Shown here piece by piece: positions 13,809-22,763 of a stretch of DNA of 64,000 nucleotides. The notes under the pieces are model-generated. The model saw only the letters and a program-made list of their open reading frames with translations. It had not been told where the DNA came from and did no database searches. The translations under genes were made by a program, and so were the position numbers. The number at the start of each line of letters is the position of its first letter. The first letter of the stretch is position 1. The DNA is from Pseudomonas fluvialis (lineage in GTDB: Bacteria > Pseudomonadota > Gammaproteobacteria > Pseudomonadales > Pseudomonadaceae): positions 23,884 through 87,883 of the forward strand of contig NZ_NMQV01000009.1 in NCBI RefSeq assembly GCF_002234375.1. The letters run 5' to 3'.

Positions 13809-14758
13809 ACCTGCTGCGTGATGTTCCGGTAGCGTTGCAGCGGGTGAATAGCGACTGGTTGCAGCAGGCCGGTGTTGAGCTGGCCGTGTTGCGACTGGAT
13901 CAACTGGATCCCGTGCTGTCCGGCAACAAGCCGTTCAAACTGGCCGGCTACCTGCAGCTGGCTCTATCTCAGGGTGCCTGTGGCCTGCTCAGCGTGGGCG
14001 GCGCACACTCCAATCACCTGCATGCCCTGGCTGCACTGGCTAAGGAACAGGGCTTGCCCTGTGTCGGTTTGCTGCGCGGCGAGCCGCAGCAGACGCCTAC
14101 CGTAATGGATCTGCAGGCTTGGGGTATGACCCTGCACTGGTTGAGTCACGGAGATTATCGTCAGCGCCACCATGAATCTTTCTGGCCTGCCTGGCAGGCA
14201 CGCTATCCCGGTTATCTGCTGATTGGCGAAGGTGGCAGCGGTGCACCTGGCCTGTCGGGCTGCGCGATGATTGTCGAGCACCTGCGTGCCGGGTTGGCAG
14301 GTATTGGCTGGTCTGACTATGACGCGCTGTGGCTCGCTGTGGGCAGTGGCACAACCTTGGCCGGCCTGGTGTTGGCCGAGCAGGGCGCGCATCCGTTGTG
14401 GGGCGCGCTGGCGCTGCCGCCGCGCTATCAGCCACAGCGGCAGATCGAGGCGTTGCTGGCTGAGGCAGGCTGCCCGGCAGGTGGTTATCAGCTGGTGGAT
14501 GCCAGCCTGGGAGGCTTTGCTAGAGTCAATGCAGAGCTGCTGCAGAGCATGGGTGATTTTACCCGGCACAGCGGTATACCTTTGGAGCCGATTTATACCG
14601 GCAAGGCCTTGCTGGCATTGCGCCAATATGTGCAGCGGGGTTACTTTCCACCAGGAACCCGCCTGGTCATGCTGCACACTGGCGGTTTGCAAGGCGTGCG
14701 TGCCCTGCAGACCGATGATCGGCAAGGGTGCAACCCGCAGGAAGCCCGTGATGAATGA
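13760..14758 (+). CDS. PLP-dependent ACC deaminase / D-cysteine desulfhydrase-like enzyme
   Basis: The 332-residue protein is a fold-type II PLP enzyme of the ACC deaminase/D-cysteine desulfhydrase family: SGNKPFKLAGY carries the likely PLP lysine, GGAHSNHLHA is the nucleophile/phosphate loop and VGSGTTLAGLV binds the cofactor phosphate. True ACC deaminase and desulfhydrase activity cannot be told apart here. The start is uncertain: TTG 13760 has GGGGA six nt upstream but lies inside the preceding gene. The start of the next gene overlaps its end by 8 nt. Confidence 0.82.
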   Translation: MLLTPQGCLSGKKPGLNLLRDVPVALQRVNSDWLQQAGVELAVLRLDQLDPVLSGNKPFKLAGYLQLALSQGACGLLSVGGAHSNHLHALAALAKEQGLPCVGLLRGEPQQTPTVMDLQAWGMTLHWLSHGDYRQRHHESFWPAWQARYPGYLLIGEGGSGAPGLSGCAMIVEHLRAGLAGIGWSDYDALWLAVGSGTTLAGLVLAEQGAHPLWGALALPPRYQPQRQIEALLAEAGCPAGGYQLVDASLGGFARVNAELLQSMGDFTRHSGIPLEPIYTGKALLALRQYVQRGYFPPGTRLVMLHTGGLQGVRALQTDDRQGCNPQEARDE

Positions 14759-15860
14759 CGCCTTGACCCCGGCTCAGTTGCGTAGTTTGACGCCGCTGAA
14801 CATGCTTTCCGAGCAGCAGTGGCGCGAGTTGCGCACGCAACTGGTGCCGCAGCATGTATTGGCCGGGCAATTGTTGTTCCGCCGCGGCGATCAGGCGCGC
14901 ACGACCTATTACCTGCTCAGTGGCGAGCTGCTACTGGAAGATGCTGATGGCTGCGAGGAGCGTCTGCAGGCTGGCACTGTCGCCAGCTGCCATCCGTTGT
15001 CGCCGGCCTTGCCGCGTGTGCAGCAGGCTCGAGCCCTGAGTGACGTCAGTGTGCTGGTGCTGGACAGTGCCACGCTGACTCGTCTACTGACCTGGCATTC
15101 CGCCTTGCAGGGGTTGTTGCTGGAGTTGCAGCAGGATGGCGAGGATCTTGAGTGGTTACAGCGCCTGCTGGCCAATCCGTTGTTTGCTCGTGTTCCTCCC
15201 GCCAACGTGCGTGCCATGCTGGGTCGTCTGCAGCCGGTTACGCTGCCGGCGGGCAGTGTGGTGCTACAGGAAGGTGAGCAGGGTGATTGCTGCTATTTCC
15301 TCAAGCAGGGGCGGGCCGAGGTATTACGTGGCAGTGACAGCGAGCGCCAGGTATTGGCCGAGCTGGAGCTGGGTGCCTGTTTCGGTGAAGAAGCCCTGCT
15401 GGCCGATCGTCCGCGCAATGCCAGCGTCACGCTGCTGGAAGATAGCCTGTTGTTGCGCCTGGATCGCCAGGATTTCGTGGCGCTGCTCAAGGCACCGGTA
15501 GTCGATCAGCTGTCGCTGGGCGAGGCCTCGCGTCTGCTGGCGCAGGGGGCGGCCTGGCTGGACGTGCGCCTGCAGGATGAATACCAGCAGGCGCATGCAG
15601 CTCAGGCGTTGAACATGCCGTTGCACCTGCTGCGCCTCAAGGCACGCCTGCTGGACAAGGAGCGCAGTTACATCTGCTACTGCGACAGCGGCAAGCGCAG
15701 TGCCAATGCCGTCTACCTATTGGCTCAGTTGGGTTTCAGTGCCTATGCCCTACGGGATGGTTATGACGCGCTGCCGGCGTTGCAGCGCGATGCGCTGCTT
15801 AGCGAGAACGGTGCCGGCTACCTGGCGCGCAGTGGTGGACGCATCGAGCGTAGTGCCTGA
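14751..15860 (+). CDS. Cyclic-nucleotide-binding / rhodanese domain protein
   Basis: The 369-residue cytoplasmic protein has two cyclic-nucleotide-binding-like folds in tandem (about 20-130 and 135-255). The second is the better preserved, with GACFGEEALL and RNASV. They are followed by a rhodanese domain (about 265-355) with the active-site loop CDSGKRS. There is no DNA-binding domain, so it is probably a ligand-sensing sulfurtransferase or signalling protein. The ATG overlaps the end of the upstream gene by 8 nt, so the two are likely co-translated. Confidence 0.85.
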   Translation: MNDALTPAQLRSLTPLNMLSEQQWRELRTQLVPQHVLAGQLLFRRGDQARTTYYLLSGELLLEDADGCEERLQAGTVASCHPLSPALPRVQQARALSDVSVLVLDSATLTRLLTWHSALQGLLLELQQDGEDLEWLQRLLANPLFARVPPANVRAMLGRLQPVTLPAGSVVLQEGEQGDCCYFLKQGRAEVLRGSDSERQVLAELELGACFGEEALLADRPRNASVTLLEDSLLLRLDRQDFVALLKAPVVDQLSLGEASRLLAQGAAWLDVRLQDEYQQAHAAQALNMPLHLLRLKARLLDKERSYICYCDSGKRSANAVYLLAQLGFSAYALRDGYDALPALQRDALLSENGAGYLARSGGRIERSA

Positions 15861-15945
15861 TCCAGGGCGTTTGCCGGTTTGCTGAGGGATCGTGCTTTCG
15901 CCCATAATCGAGCCCTTTTCGGGCGGTGTGGCAGGCAGGGGTCCC

Positions 15946-16833
15946 ATGGAGCAGTTCCGCAATATCGGCATTATTGGCCGCCTCGGCAGCACCCAGGTGC
16001 TTGATAGCATCCGGCGTCTCAAACGCTTCCTGCTCGACCGCCACCTGCATGTGATTCTTGAAGACACCATTGCCGAAGTGTTGCCAGGGCATGGCCTGCA
16101 GACCTGCTCGCGGAAGATCCTCGGTGAAGTCTGCGATCTGGTGATCGTGGTGGGCGGCGATGGAAGCATGCTCGGTGCGGCGCGGGCGCTGGCACGTCAC
16201 AAGGTGCCGGTACTGGGGATCAATCGGGGTAGCCTGGGCTTTCTGACCGATATCCGCCCGGATGAGCTCGAACAGAAGGTTGCCGAGGTGCTGGATGGCC
16301 AGTACCTGGTGGAGAACCGCTTTCTGCTGGAGGCCGAGGTGCGTCGGCATGGTGAGGCGATAGGTCAGGGTGACGCCCTGAACGATGTGGTGCTGCACCC
16401 GGGCAAGTCGACCCAGTTGATCGAGTTCGAGCTGTATATCGATGGGCATTTTGTCTGCAGTCAGAAGGCCGACGGGTTGATCGTGGCCACACCGACTGGC
16501 TCGACCGCCTATGCGCTATCGGCCGGCGGGCCGATCATGCATCCCAAGCTGGATGCGATTGTGGTCGTGCCGATGTATCCGCATACGCTGTCCAGCCGAC
16601 CGATCGTGGTCGACAGCAACAGCGAACTACGCATCGTGGTGTCGCCGAATATCGCGATCTACCCGCAGGTATCCTGTGACGGCCAGAATCACTTTACTTG
16701 TGCGCCCGGCGATACCATCACGGTGTTGAAGAAGCCCCAGAAGCTGCAGCTGATCCATCCGCTCGACCACAACTACTACGAGGTCTGCCGCACCAAGCTG
16801 GGCTGGGGGAGCCGCCTGGGCGGAGGCGATTGA
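15946..16833 (+). CDS. nadK: NAD kinase
   Basis: NadK phosphorylates NAD to NADP. The 295-residue protein has the GGDGS motif at 70-74 and the conserved ATPTGSTAYALSAGGP segment. The start MEQFRNIGIIG (ATG 15946) is typical for Pseudomonas and has a GGGG run just upstream. A CATAAT hexamer at 15903-15908 could be its own -10. The stop shares one base with the start of the phosphoesterase gene (TGATG), so the downstream genes are probably co-transcribed. Confidence 0.97.
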   Translation: MEQFRNIGIIGRLGSTQVLDSIRRLKRFLLDRHLHVILEDTIAEVLPGHGLQTCSRKILGEVCDLVIVVGGDGSMLGAARALARHKVPVLGINRGSLGFLTDIRPDELEQKVAEVLDGQYLVENRFLLEAEVRRHGEAIGQGDALNDVVLHPGKSTQLIEFELYIDGHFVCSQKADGLIVATPTGSTAYALSAGGPIMHPKLDAIVVVPMYPHTLSSRPIVVDSNSELRIVVSPNIAIYPQVSCDGQNHFTCAPGDTITVLKKPQKLQLIHPLDHNYYEVCRTKLGWGSRLGGGD

Positions 16834-17819
16834 TGGACACTCCGCGTGTGCTCGAGGCAGGGCGTGGCTACGACCTGATCGGCGATGTGCATGGTTGTGC
16901 ACATACCCTGGAGCGCCTGCTGGAGCAGCTGGGTTACAAGCGCCAGCGGGGTGTCTGGCAGCACCCGCGCCGACAGGCGCTGTTTCTCGGCGATATCATC
17001 GATCGTGGGCCGCGTATCCGCGAAGCGCTGCACCTGGTGCACGATATGGTCGAGGCCGGGCAGGCCTTGTGCATCATGGGTAATCATGAGTTCAACGCCC
17101 TTGGCTGGCACACGCCGGCTCCGCCGCATAGCGCGTGTCAATTTGTGCGCGAGCATACGCCGCGGCATGCGCGGTTGATCCGCGAAACCCAGCAGCAGTT
17201 CGAGGCGCATCCTGTGGACTGGCAGGCTTTCCTCGACTGGTTCCTGCAGTTGCCGCTACTGCTGGAGGGTGCACATTTCCGCCTGGTGCATGCCTGTTGG
17301 GATCAACAGTTGATTGACCAGTTACGTGGTCGTTTTGCCAATGCGCAGGTTGATCAGGCGTTTGTTGCCGAGGCCGCGTTACCAGGCAGCCTGGCTGGCC
17401 AGGTGTTCGAGCGATTGTTGCGTGGTACTGACCTGCCATTGCCTGCGGGTATGACCTTGACCAGTGGTGACGGCTATACCCGGCGTTTCTTCCGCACCAA
17501 GTTCTGGGAAGAGGCACCGCGCACCTATGGTGATGTGGTCTTCCAGCCCGATGCGTTGCCCGAGCCGGTGGCAGCCATGCCCCTGGGGCCGGGCGAGCGT
17601 AGCCGGCTGCTGGCCTATGGGGCCGATGAGCCGCTGTTGTTCGTGGGGCACTACTGGCGGCAGGGGCGGCCGGCGCCGATTCGTCCCAACCTGGCCTGCC
17701 TAGATTACAGCGCAGTGAAGTTCGGCAAGCTGGTGGCCTATCGGCTCGATGAGGAGCGCCAGCTGGACCCCGGCAAGTTCTGCTGGGTCGAGGTAGAACG
17801 CCCGGAGTTGCCGCAATGA
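16833..17819 (+). CDS. Metallophosphoesterase
   Basis: The 328-residue protein carries the calcineurin-like phosphoesterase signature in order: GDVHG (17-21), GDIIDRGP and GNHE, with later His residues, implying a two-metal centre. Such proteins resemble bis(5'-nucleosyl)-tetraphosphatase and serine/threonine phosphatases; the substrate is not evident. It overlaps nadK by one base and the rhomboid gene by 4 nt (ATGA). Confidence 0.88.
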   Translation: MDTPRVLEAGRGYDLIGDVHGCAHTLERLLEQLGYKRQRGVWQHPRRQALFLGDIIDRGPRIREALHLVHDMVEAGQALCIMGNHEFNALGWHTPAPPHSACQFVREHTPRHARLIRETQQQFEAHPVDWQAFLDWFLQLPLLLEGAHFRLVHACWDQQLIDQLRGRFANAQVDQAFVAEAALPGSLAGQVFERLLRGTDLPLPAGMTLTSGDGYTRRFFRTKFWEEAPRTYGDVVFQPDALPEPVAAMPLGPGERSRLLAYGADEPLLFVGHYWRQGRPAPIRPNLACLDYSAVKFGKLVAYRLDEERQLDPGKFCWVEVERPELPQ

Positions 17820-18676
17820 GCGGGGTAGTGGTGCGTCGTTGGCCCCTGGATCATGACCTGGTCGGTTTTGCCCGGCAGTTGCAGCAGTTGCAGGTGCCGC
17901 ATCGTTTTACCGAAGAGGGCGGTGCACAGGTGTTGTGGGTGCCCGAGCAGGCCTGGGTGGCGCAGGTTGAGATGCTCTATCAGCGCTACGAGCAGGATCC
18001 GCAGTGGTTGCCGCAGCACAATACGGCGTCGTCTCCGGCGCCGCGTCTGAAACAGCGTCTGCTGCAGGCACCTGTGAGCCTGCTGGTGCTCGCATTGAGC
18101 CTGCTGGTCGCACTGCTCAGCGGGCTGGGTGAGCGCATCGAGGTGCTCGTCTGGCTGAACTTTCAGGCCTTTACTTTTGATGAGCGCCATCTGTATTTCC
18201 TGCCGTTGCAGGACAGCCTGGCCGAAGGCCAGTGGTGGCGTTTGTGGACTCCCGCCCTGGTGCATTTTGGGCTGTTACACCTGGCCATGAACGGCTTGTG
18301 GTATTGGGAGCTGGGGCGACGTATCGAGGCGGCCAGAGGCGGCTGGACGCTGCTCTGGCTGACCTTGAGCAGCGCCCTGGTGGCTAACCTGGCACAGTAT
18401 CTGATTGGCGGGCCTGGGCTGTTTGGCGGCCTGTCTGGGGTACTCTATGCGTTGCTGGGCTATTGCTGGTGGTATCAGCGCCTCTGTCCGCAGGCCGGCT
18501 TGCAACTGCCGGCCGGGGTGCTGGTGATGATGCTGGTCTGGCTGTTGTTGTGCCTGAGCGGGTTGATCACTGCCCTTGGGTTTGGCCAGATAGCCAATGC
18601 CGCGCATGTCGGCGGCCTGTTGCTGGGCTGCCTGCTGGGCCTTCTGGCAGGGCTCTGGGCGCGGCGAACGAATTGA
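17816..18676 (+). CDS. Rhomboid intramembrane serine protease, GlpG-like
   Basis: The 286-residue protein has a small soluble N-terminal domain (1-60) like that of GlpG, followed by about six transmembrane helices. The Ser-His dyad is visible: Ser207 in GGLSGVLYA and His264 in NAAHVGGL. His155 and Asn159 of the oxyanion region are also present (HLAMNGLWYW). It cleaves unknown membrane-protein substrates within the inner membrane. It overlaps the upstream phosphoesterase gene by 4 nt. Confidence 0.9.
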   Translation: MSGVVVRRWPLDHDLVGFARQLQQLQVPHRFTEEGGAQVLWVPEQAWVAQVEMLYQRYEQDPQWLPQHNTASSPAPRLKQRLLQAPVSLLVLALSLLVALLSGLGERIEVLVWLNFQAFTFDERHLYFLPLQDSLAEGQWWRLWTPALVHFGLLHLAMNGLWYWELGRRIEAARGGWTLLWLTLSSALVANLAQYLIGGPGLFGGLSGVLYALLGYCWWYQRLCPQAGLQLPAGVLVMMLVWLLLCLSGLITALGFGQIANAAHVGGLLLGCLLGLLAGLWARRTN

Positions 18677-18696
18677 TAGAGGGCGAGGAGAATGCA

Positions 18697-18969
18697 ATGA
18701 GCAGTTTTGCCGAGATGATTGCCAACATAACCCCGGAGATCTACCAGAACCTCAAGCAGGCGGTAGAGATCGGCAAGTGGCCGGATGGCCGCCTGCTGAC
18801 CCGTGAGCAGAAAGAGCTGACTCTGCAGGCAATGATCGCCTGGGAACAGCACAACCTGCCCGAGGAGGAGCGTACCGGTTACATGGGTGGCCAGGAATGT
18901 GGATCCAAGGCCAAGCAGGCGGCAGCCAGCAACGCCCTGTTTGCCCCGGCTTCGGGGACGCGGCATTGA
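18697..18969 (+). CDS. YeaC-like protein (DUF1315)
   Basis: The 90-residue soluble protein matches the small DUF1315/YeaC family: SFAEMIANITPEIYQNLKQAVE, then KWPDGRLLTREQKE. Function is unknown. ATG 18697 follows GAGGAG at 18685-18690. Its TGA overlaps the TTG start of the next gene. Confidence 0.85.
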   Translation: MSSFAEMIANITPEIYQNLKQAVEIGKWPDGRLLTREQKELTLQAMIAWEQHNLPEEERTGYMGGQECGSKAKQAAASNALFAPASGTRH

Positions 18970-19805
18970 TACAGGAGCTGGCGCGTGGCGCACTGCACAA
19001 GATGCATACGCAACTGGACACGCCGGTGCAGTATGCCCTGCACCTGGGTGAGCAGCCGCTGCTATTGAACAGCCTGCTGGGTAAAACCGTACGCCTGGAA
19101 TACCTGGGCGCCATCCATTGCTGCCATTGTGGGCGCAAGACCAAGAGCAGCTACAGCCAGGGTTATTGCTATCCCTGCATGCAGAAGCTGGCGCAGTGTG
19201 ACCTGTGCATCATGAGCCCGGAAAAGTGCCACTATGAGGCCGGCACCTGTCGCGAGCCTGCCTGGGGTGAGCAGTTCTGCATGACCGATCATGTCGTCTA
19301 CCTGGCCAACTCCAGTGGTGTGAAGGTGGGTATTACCCGGGCTAGCCAGGTGCCGACGCGCTGGATCGACCAGGGCGCCAGCCAGGCCTTGCCGATCATG
19401 CGCGTAGCGACCCGTCAGCAGTCGGGCTTTGTCGAAGATTTGCTGCGTAGCCAGGTAGCCGACAAGACCAACTGGCGTGCCTTGCTCAAGGGCGATGCCG
19501 AGCCTGTCGACCTGCCGGCGCTGCGTGAGCAGCTGTTTGCGCGTTGTGCGGAGGGTATCGCCGCGTTGCAGCAGCGTTTTGGCCTGCAGGCCATCCAGCC
19601 GGTGCATGACGTCGCTGTCACGACCATTCAGTACCCGATCACGGCCTACCCGGCGAAGATCAACAGTTTCAACCTGGACAAAGATCCTGTCGCCGAAGGT
19701 ACCCTGTTGGGCATCAAGGGGCAGTACCTGATGTTCGACGGCGGTGTCATCAATATCCGCAAATACACCGCTTACCAGTTGGCGATCCACGAGATTGCCG
19801 CTTAA
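18966..19805 (+). CDS. DUF2797 family protein
   Basis: The 279-residue cytoplasmic protein has a cluster of Cys/His residues in its first third (CCHCGRKT, CYPCM, CDLC, CHYEAGTC), suggesting one or two structural zinc sites. After it comes VVYLANSSGVKVGITR, reminiscent of the GIY-YIG fold. No function is established that I know of. I take TTG 18966 as the start because it overlaps the upstream stop (TTGA) and keeps the conserved ELARGAL...KM opening; an ATG at about 19002 is the alternative. pepN follows after 99 nt. Confidence 0.8.
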   Translation: MIQELARGALHKMHTQLDTPVQYALHLGEQPLLLNSLLGKTVRLEYLGAIHCCHCGRKTKSSYSQGYCYPCMQKLAQCDLCIMSPEKCHYEAGTCREPAWGEQFCMTDHVVYLANSSGVKVGITRASQVPTRWIDQGASQALPIMRVATRQQSGFVEDLLRSQVADKTNWRALLKGDAEPVDLPALREQLFARCAEGIAALQQRFGLQAIQPVHDVAVTTIQYPITAYPAKINSFNLDKDPVAEGTLLGIKGQYLMFDGGVINIRKYTAYQLAIHEIAA

Positions 19806-19904
19806 AGACGAAAAGAGCGCTTGACGCTGGAGGCTGAACGCATGACCGAGTCGTTCAGCTTCCCGTTTTCAGTGCTGTTACTCGAATTGGACGAGGCTCC
19901 CCTT

Positions 19905-22568
19905 ATGCGTACCGAACAACCGAAGATGATCTACCTCAAGGACTATCAGGTGCCGGACTACCTGATTGACGAGACACACCTGACCTTCGAGCTGTTCGAG
20001 GACCACACCCTGGTGCACGCCCAACTGGTGATGCGGCGTAACCCCGAGGCGGGCGCTGGCCTTCCGTTGCTGGTACTGGATGGCCAGCAGCTGGAGTTGC
20101 TGGAGCTGAAACTGGATGACCAAGTATTGGTGGCGGGTGATTACCAGCTGAGCGACAGCCAGTTGAGCCTGCAGCCGACGCACGAGCAGTTCGTCATCGA
20201 CAGCAGCGTGCGTATCCACCCGGAAAGCAATACCGCGCTGGAAGGCCTGTACAAGTCCGGCAGCATGTTCTGTACGCAGTGCGAGGCCGAGGGCTTCCGC
20301 AAGATTACCTACTACCTCGATCGCCCCGACGTGATGAGTAAATTCACCACCACGCTCAGCGCCGAACAGCATCGCTATCCGGTGTTGCTCTCCAACGGCA
20401 ACCCGATTGCCAGCGGCACGGAAGAGGGGGGGCGCCATTGGGCGACCTGGGAAGATCCGTTCAGAAAACCGGCCTATCTGTTCGCACTGGTTGCCGGCGA
20501 CCTGTGGTGTGTCGAAGACACCTTTACCACCATGAGCCAGCGGGACGTGGCACTGCGCATCTATGTCGAGCCGGAAAACATCGACAAGGTGCAGCACGCC
20601 ATGGACAGCCTGAAAAAGTCGATGAAGTGGGACGAGGAGGTGTACGGGCGCGAATACGACCTGGACATCTTCATGATCGTCGCGGTCAACGACTTCAACA
20701 TGGGCGCCATGGAGAACAAGGGCCTCAATATCTTCAACTCCAGCTGCGTGCTGGCTCGTGCCGAGACCGCCACCGACGCCGCCCATCAGCGTGTCGAGGC
20801 GGTGGTGGCCCACGAGTACTTCCATAACTGGTCGGGCAACCGGGTGACCTGCCGCGACTGGTTCCAGTTGTCTCTGAAAGAAGGCTTCACGGTGTTCCGT
20901 GATGCCGAGTTTTCGGCCGATATGCACTCGCGCACGGTCAAGCGAATCGAAGACGTGGCCTACCTGCGTACCCACCAGTTCGCCGAGGACGCCGGCCCGA
21001 TGGCTCATCCGGTGCGCCCGGATGCGTACATGGAAATTTCCAATTTCTACACCCTGACCATCTACGAGAAGGGTGCGGAAGTGCTGCGCATGATCCATAC
21101 CCTGCTTGGCGCCGAACTGTTCCGCAAGGGCTCGGACCTGTACTTCGCACGGCACGACGGCCAGGCGGTAACCTGCGACGACTTCGTCAAGGCCATGGAG
21201 GATGCCAGTGGCATCGACCTGGCCCAGTTCAAGCGCTGGTACAGTCAGGCCGGTACGCCGCAGTTGGTAGTGAGTGAACACTACGATGCGCTCGCGCAGC
21301 GTTATACCCTGACCTTTGCACAAAGCTGCCCGGCCACGCCGGGGCAGTCGGAAAAACAGCCGTTTGTCATTCCGGTTGCCCTGGGGCTGCTAGATGCCCA
21401 GGGTAACGCGCTGCCCCTGCAGTTGGCCGGCGAAGCGCAGGCGCAGGGCGTTCAGCGTGTGCTTTCAGTTACCGAGGCGCAGCAGTCGTTTACCTTCGTC
21501 AATCTGGCCGAACAGCCGCTACCGTCGTTGTTGCGCGGTTTCAGCGCGCCGGTGAAGCTGAGCTTCCCGTACAGCCGCGACCAGTTGATGTTCCTCATGC
21601 AGCACGACTCCGACGGCTTCAATCGCTGGGAAGCTGGCCAGCAGCTGGCCGTGCAGGTGTTGCAGGAGCTGATCGGCCAGCAGCAGCGTGGCGAGCCCAT
21701 GTTGCTCGATCCGAGGCTGGTTACGGCGCTGCGCAGTGTGCTGGAAAACCACAGCCTGGATTCGGCCATGGTGGCCGAGATGCTCTCGTTGCCCGGCGAA
21801 GGCTACCTGGCCGAGCTGGCTGAGCAGGCGGATGTCGAGGCTATCCATGCGGCCCGCGAGTTTGCCCGTGCTCGCCTGGCCGAGGCACTGTTTGAGCCGC
21901 TGTGGGCGCGTTATCAGGCCAACCGCCAGGTGTCGCGCAGCACGCCGTATCAGGCCGAGGCCGCGCACTTTGCCCGGCGCAGCCTGCAGAACATCGCGCT
22001 GTCCTACCTGATGCTGTGCAATCGTGGCGAAGTGCTGGAGGCCTGCGTCGAGCAGTTCGATACCGCGGACAATATGACGGAGCGTCTGGCGGCTCTCGCG
22101 GTGCTGGTCAACAGCCCCGCCGAGGAAGCCGCGCAGCGTGCGCTGGCCCAGTTTGCCGAGTGCTTTGCCGATAATCCGCTGGTCATGGATCAGTGGTTCA
22201 GTGTGCAGGCGGCCTGCCAGCGTCCTGGTGCGCTGGCGCGCGTGCAGGCTTTGATGAACCATGCGGCGTTCAGTCTGAAGAATCCCAACAAGGTGCGTGC
22301 ACTGATCGGTGCCTTTGCCAACCAGAACCTGGTGCATTTCCATGCGGCCGATGGCGCCGGCTATCGTTTCCTGGCTGACCAGGTGATTGCCCTCAATCGC
22401 CTCAATCCGCAGATTGCTGCCCGTCAGTTGCTTCCGTTGACGCGTTGGGCACGCTACGACGCGCCGCGCCAAGCGTTGATGCGCAACGAGCTGCTGCGTA
22501 TCCGCGACAGTGGATCATTGTCCAGCGATGTCTTCGAGGTGCTCGACAAAAGCCTGCGTACGGCTTGA
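19905..22568 (+). CDS. pepN: Aminopeptidase N
   Basis: PepN is a broad cytosolic M1 zinc aminopeptidase that completes protein turnover. The 887-residue protein has GAMEN (267-271), the zinc motif HEYFH (303-307) with the downstream Glu, and the long C-terminal helical domain of the E. coli-like type. ATG 19905 (MRTEQPKMIYLKDY) gives the usual length; the 28 in-frame codons upstream look non-coding. It is the last gene of the plus-strand run. Confidence 0.97.
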   Translation: MRTEQPKMIYLKDYQVPDYLIDETHLTFELFEDHTLVHAQLVMRRNPEAGAGLPLLVLDGQQLELLELKLDDQVLVAGDYQLSDSQLSLQPTHEQFVIDSSVRIHPESNTALEGLYKSGSMFCTQCEAEGFRKITYYLDRPDVMSKFTTTLSAEQHRYPVLLSNGNPIASGTEEGGRHWATWEDPFRKPAYLFALVAGDLWCVEDTFTTMSQRDVALRIYVEPENIDKVQHAMDSLKKSMKWDEEVYGREYDLDIFMIVAVNDFNMGAMENKGLNIFNSSCVLARAETATDAAHQRVEAVVAHEYFHNWSGNRVTCRDWFQLSLKEGFTVFRDAEFSADMHSRTVKRIEDVAYLRTHQFAEDAGPMAHPVRPDAYMEISNFYTLTIYEKGAEVLRMIHTLLGAELFRKGSDLYFARHDGQAVTCDDFVKAMEDASGIDLAQFKRWYSQAGTPQLVVSEHYDALAQRYTLTFAQSCPATPGQSEKQPFVIPVALGLLDAQGNALPLQLAGEAQAQGVQRVLSVTEAQQSFTFVNLAEQPLPSLLRGFSAPVKLSFPYSRDQLMFLMQHDSDGFNRWEAGQQLAVQVLQELIGQQQRGEPMLLDPRLVTALRSVLENHSLDSAMVAEMLSLPGEGYLAELAEQADVEAIHAAREFARARLAEALFEPLWARYQANRQVSRSTPYQAEAAHFARRSLQNIALSYLMLCNRGEVLEACVEQFDTADNMTERLAALAVLVNSPAEEAAQRALAQFAECFADNPLVMDQWFSVQAACQRPGALARVQALMNHAAFSLKNPNKVRALIGAFANQNLVHFHAADGAGYRFLADQVIALNRLNPQIAARQLLPLTRWARYDAPRQALMRNELLRIRDSGSLSSDVFEVLDKSLRTA

Positions 22569-22763
22569 CGGCGGAGTGGCGACCGGCATTTGTGCGGCGT
22601 GTTGATGTGCAAACCCGGGAAAAGTGCCGGAAATGCTCAAGCATGCGGGGTTACGCTTAACAAAACATAACGACGGGTTGATTGTCAGGGCTTTGCCTAG
22701 GCCTATAGGATAGCCCGTCTGCCCGAATGCAGATTCACCTATAACAATAAGGGGGAAAGGTGT

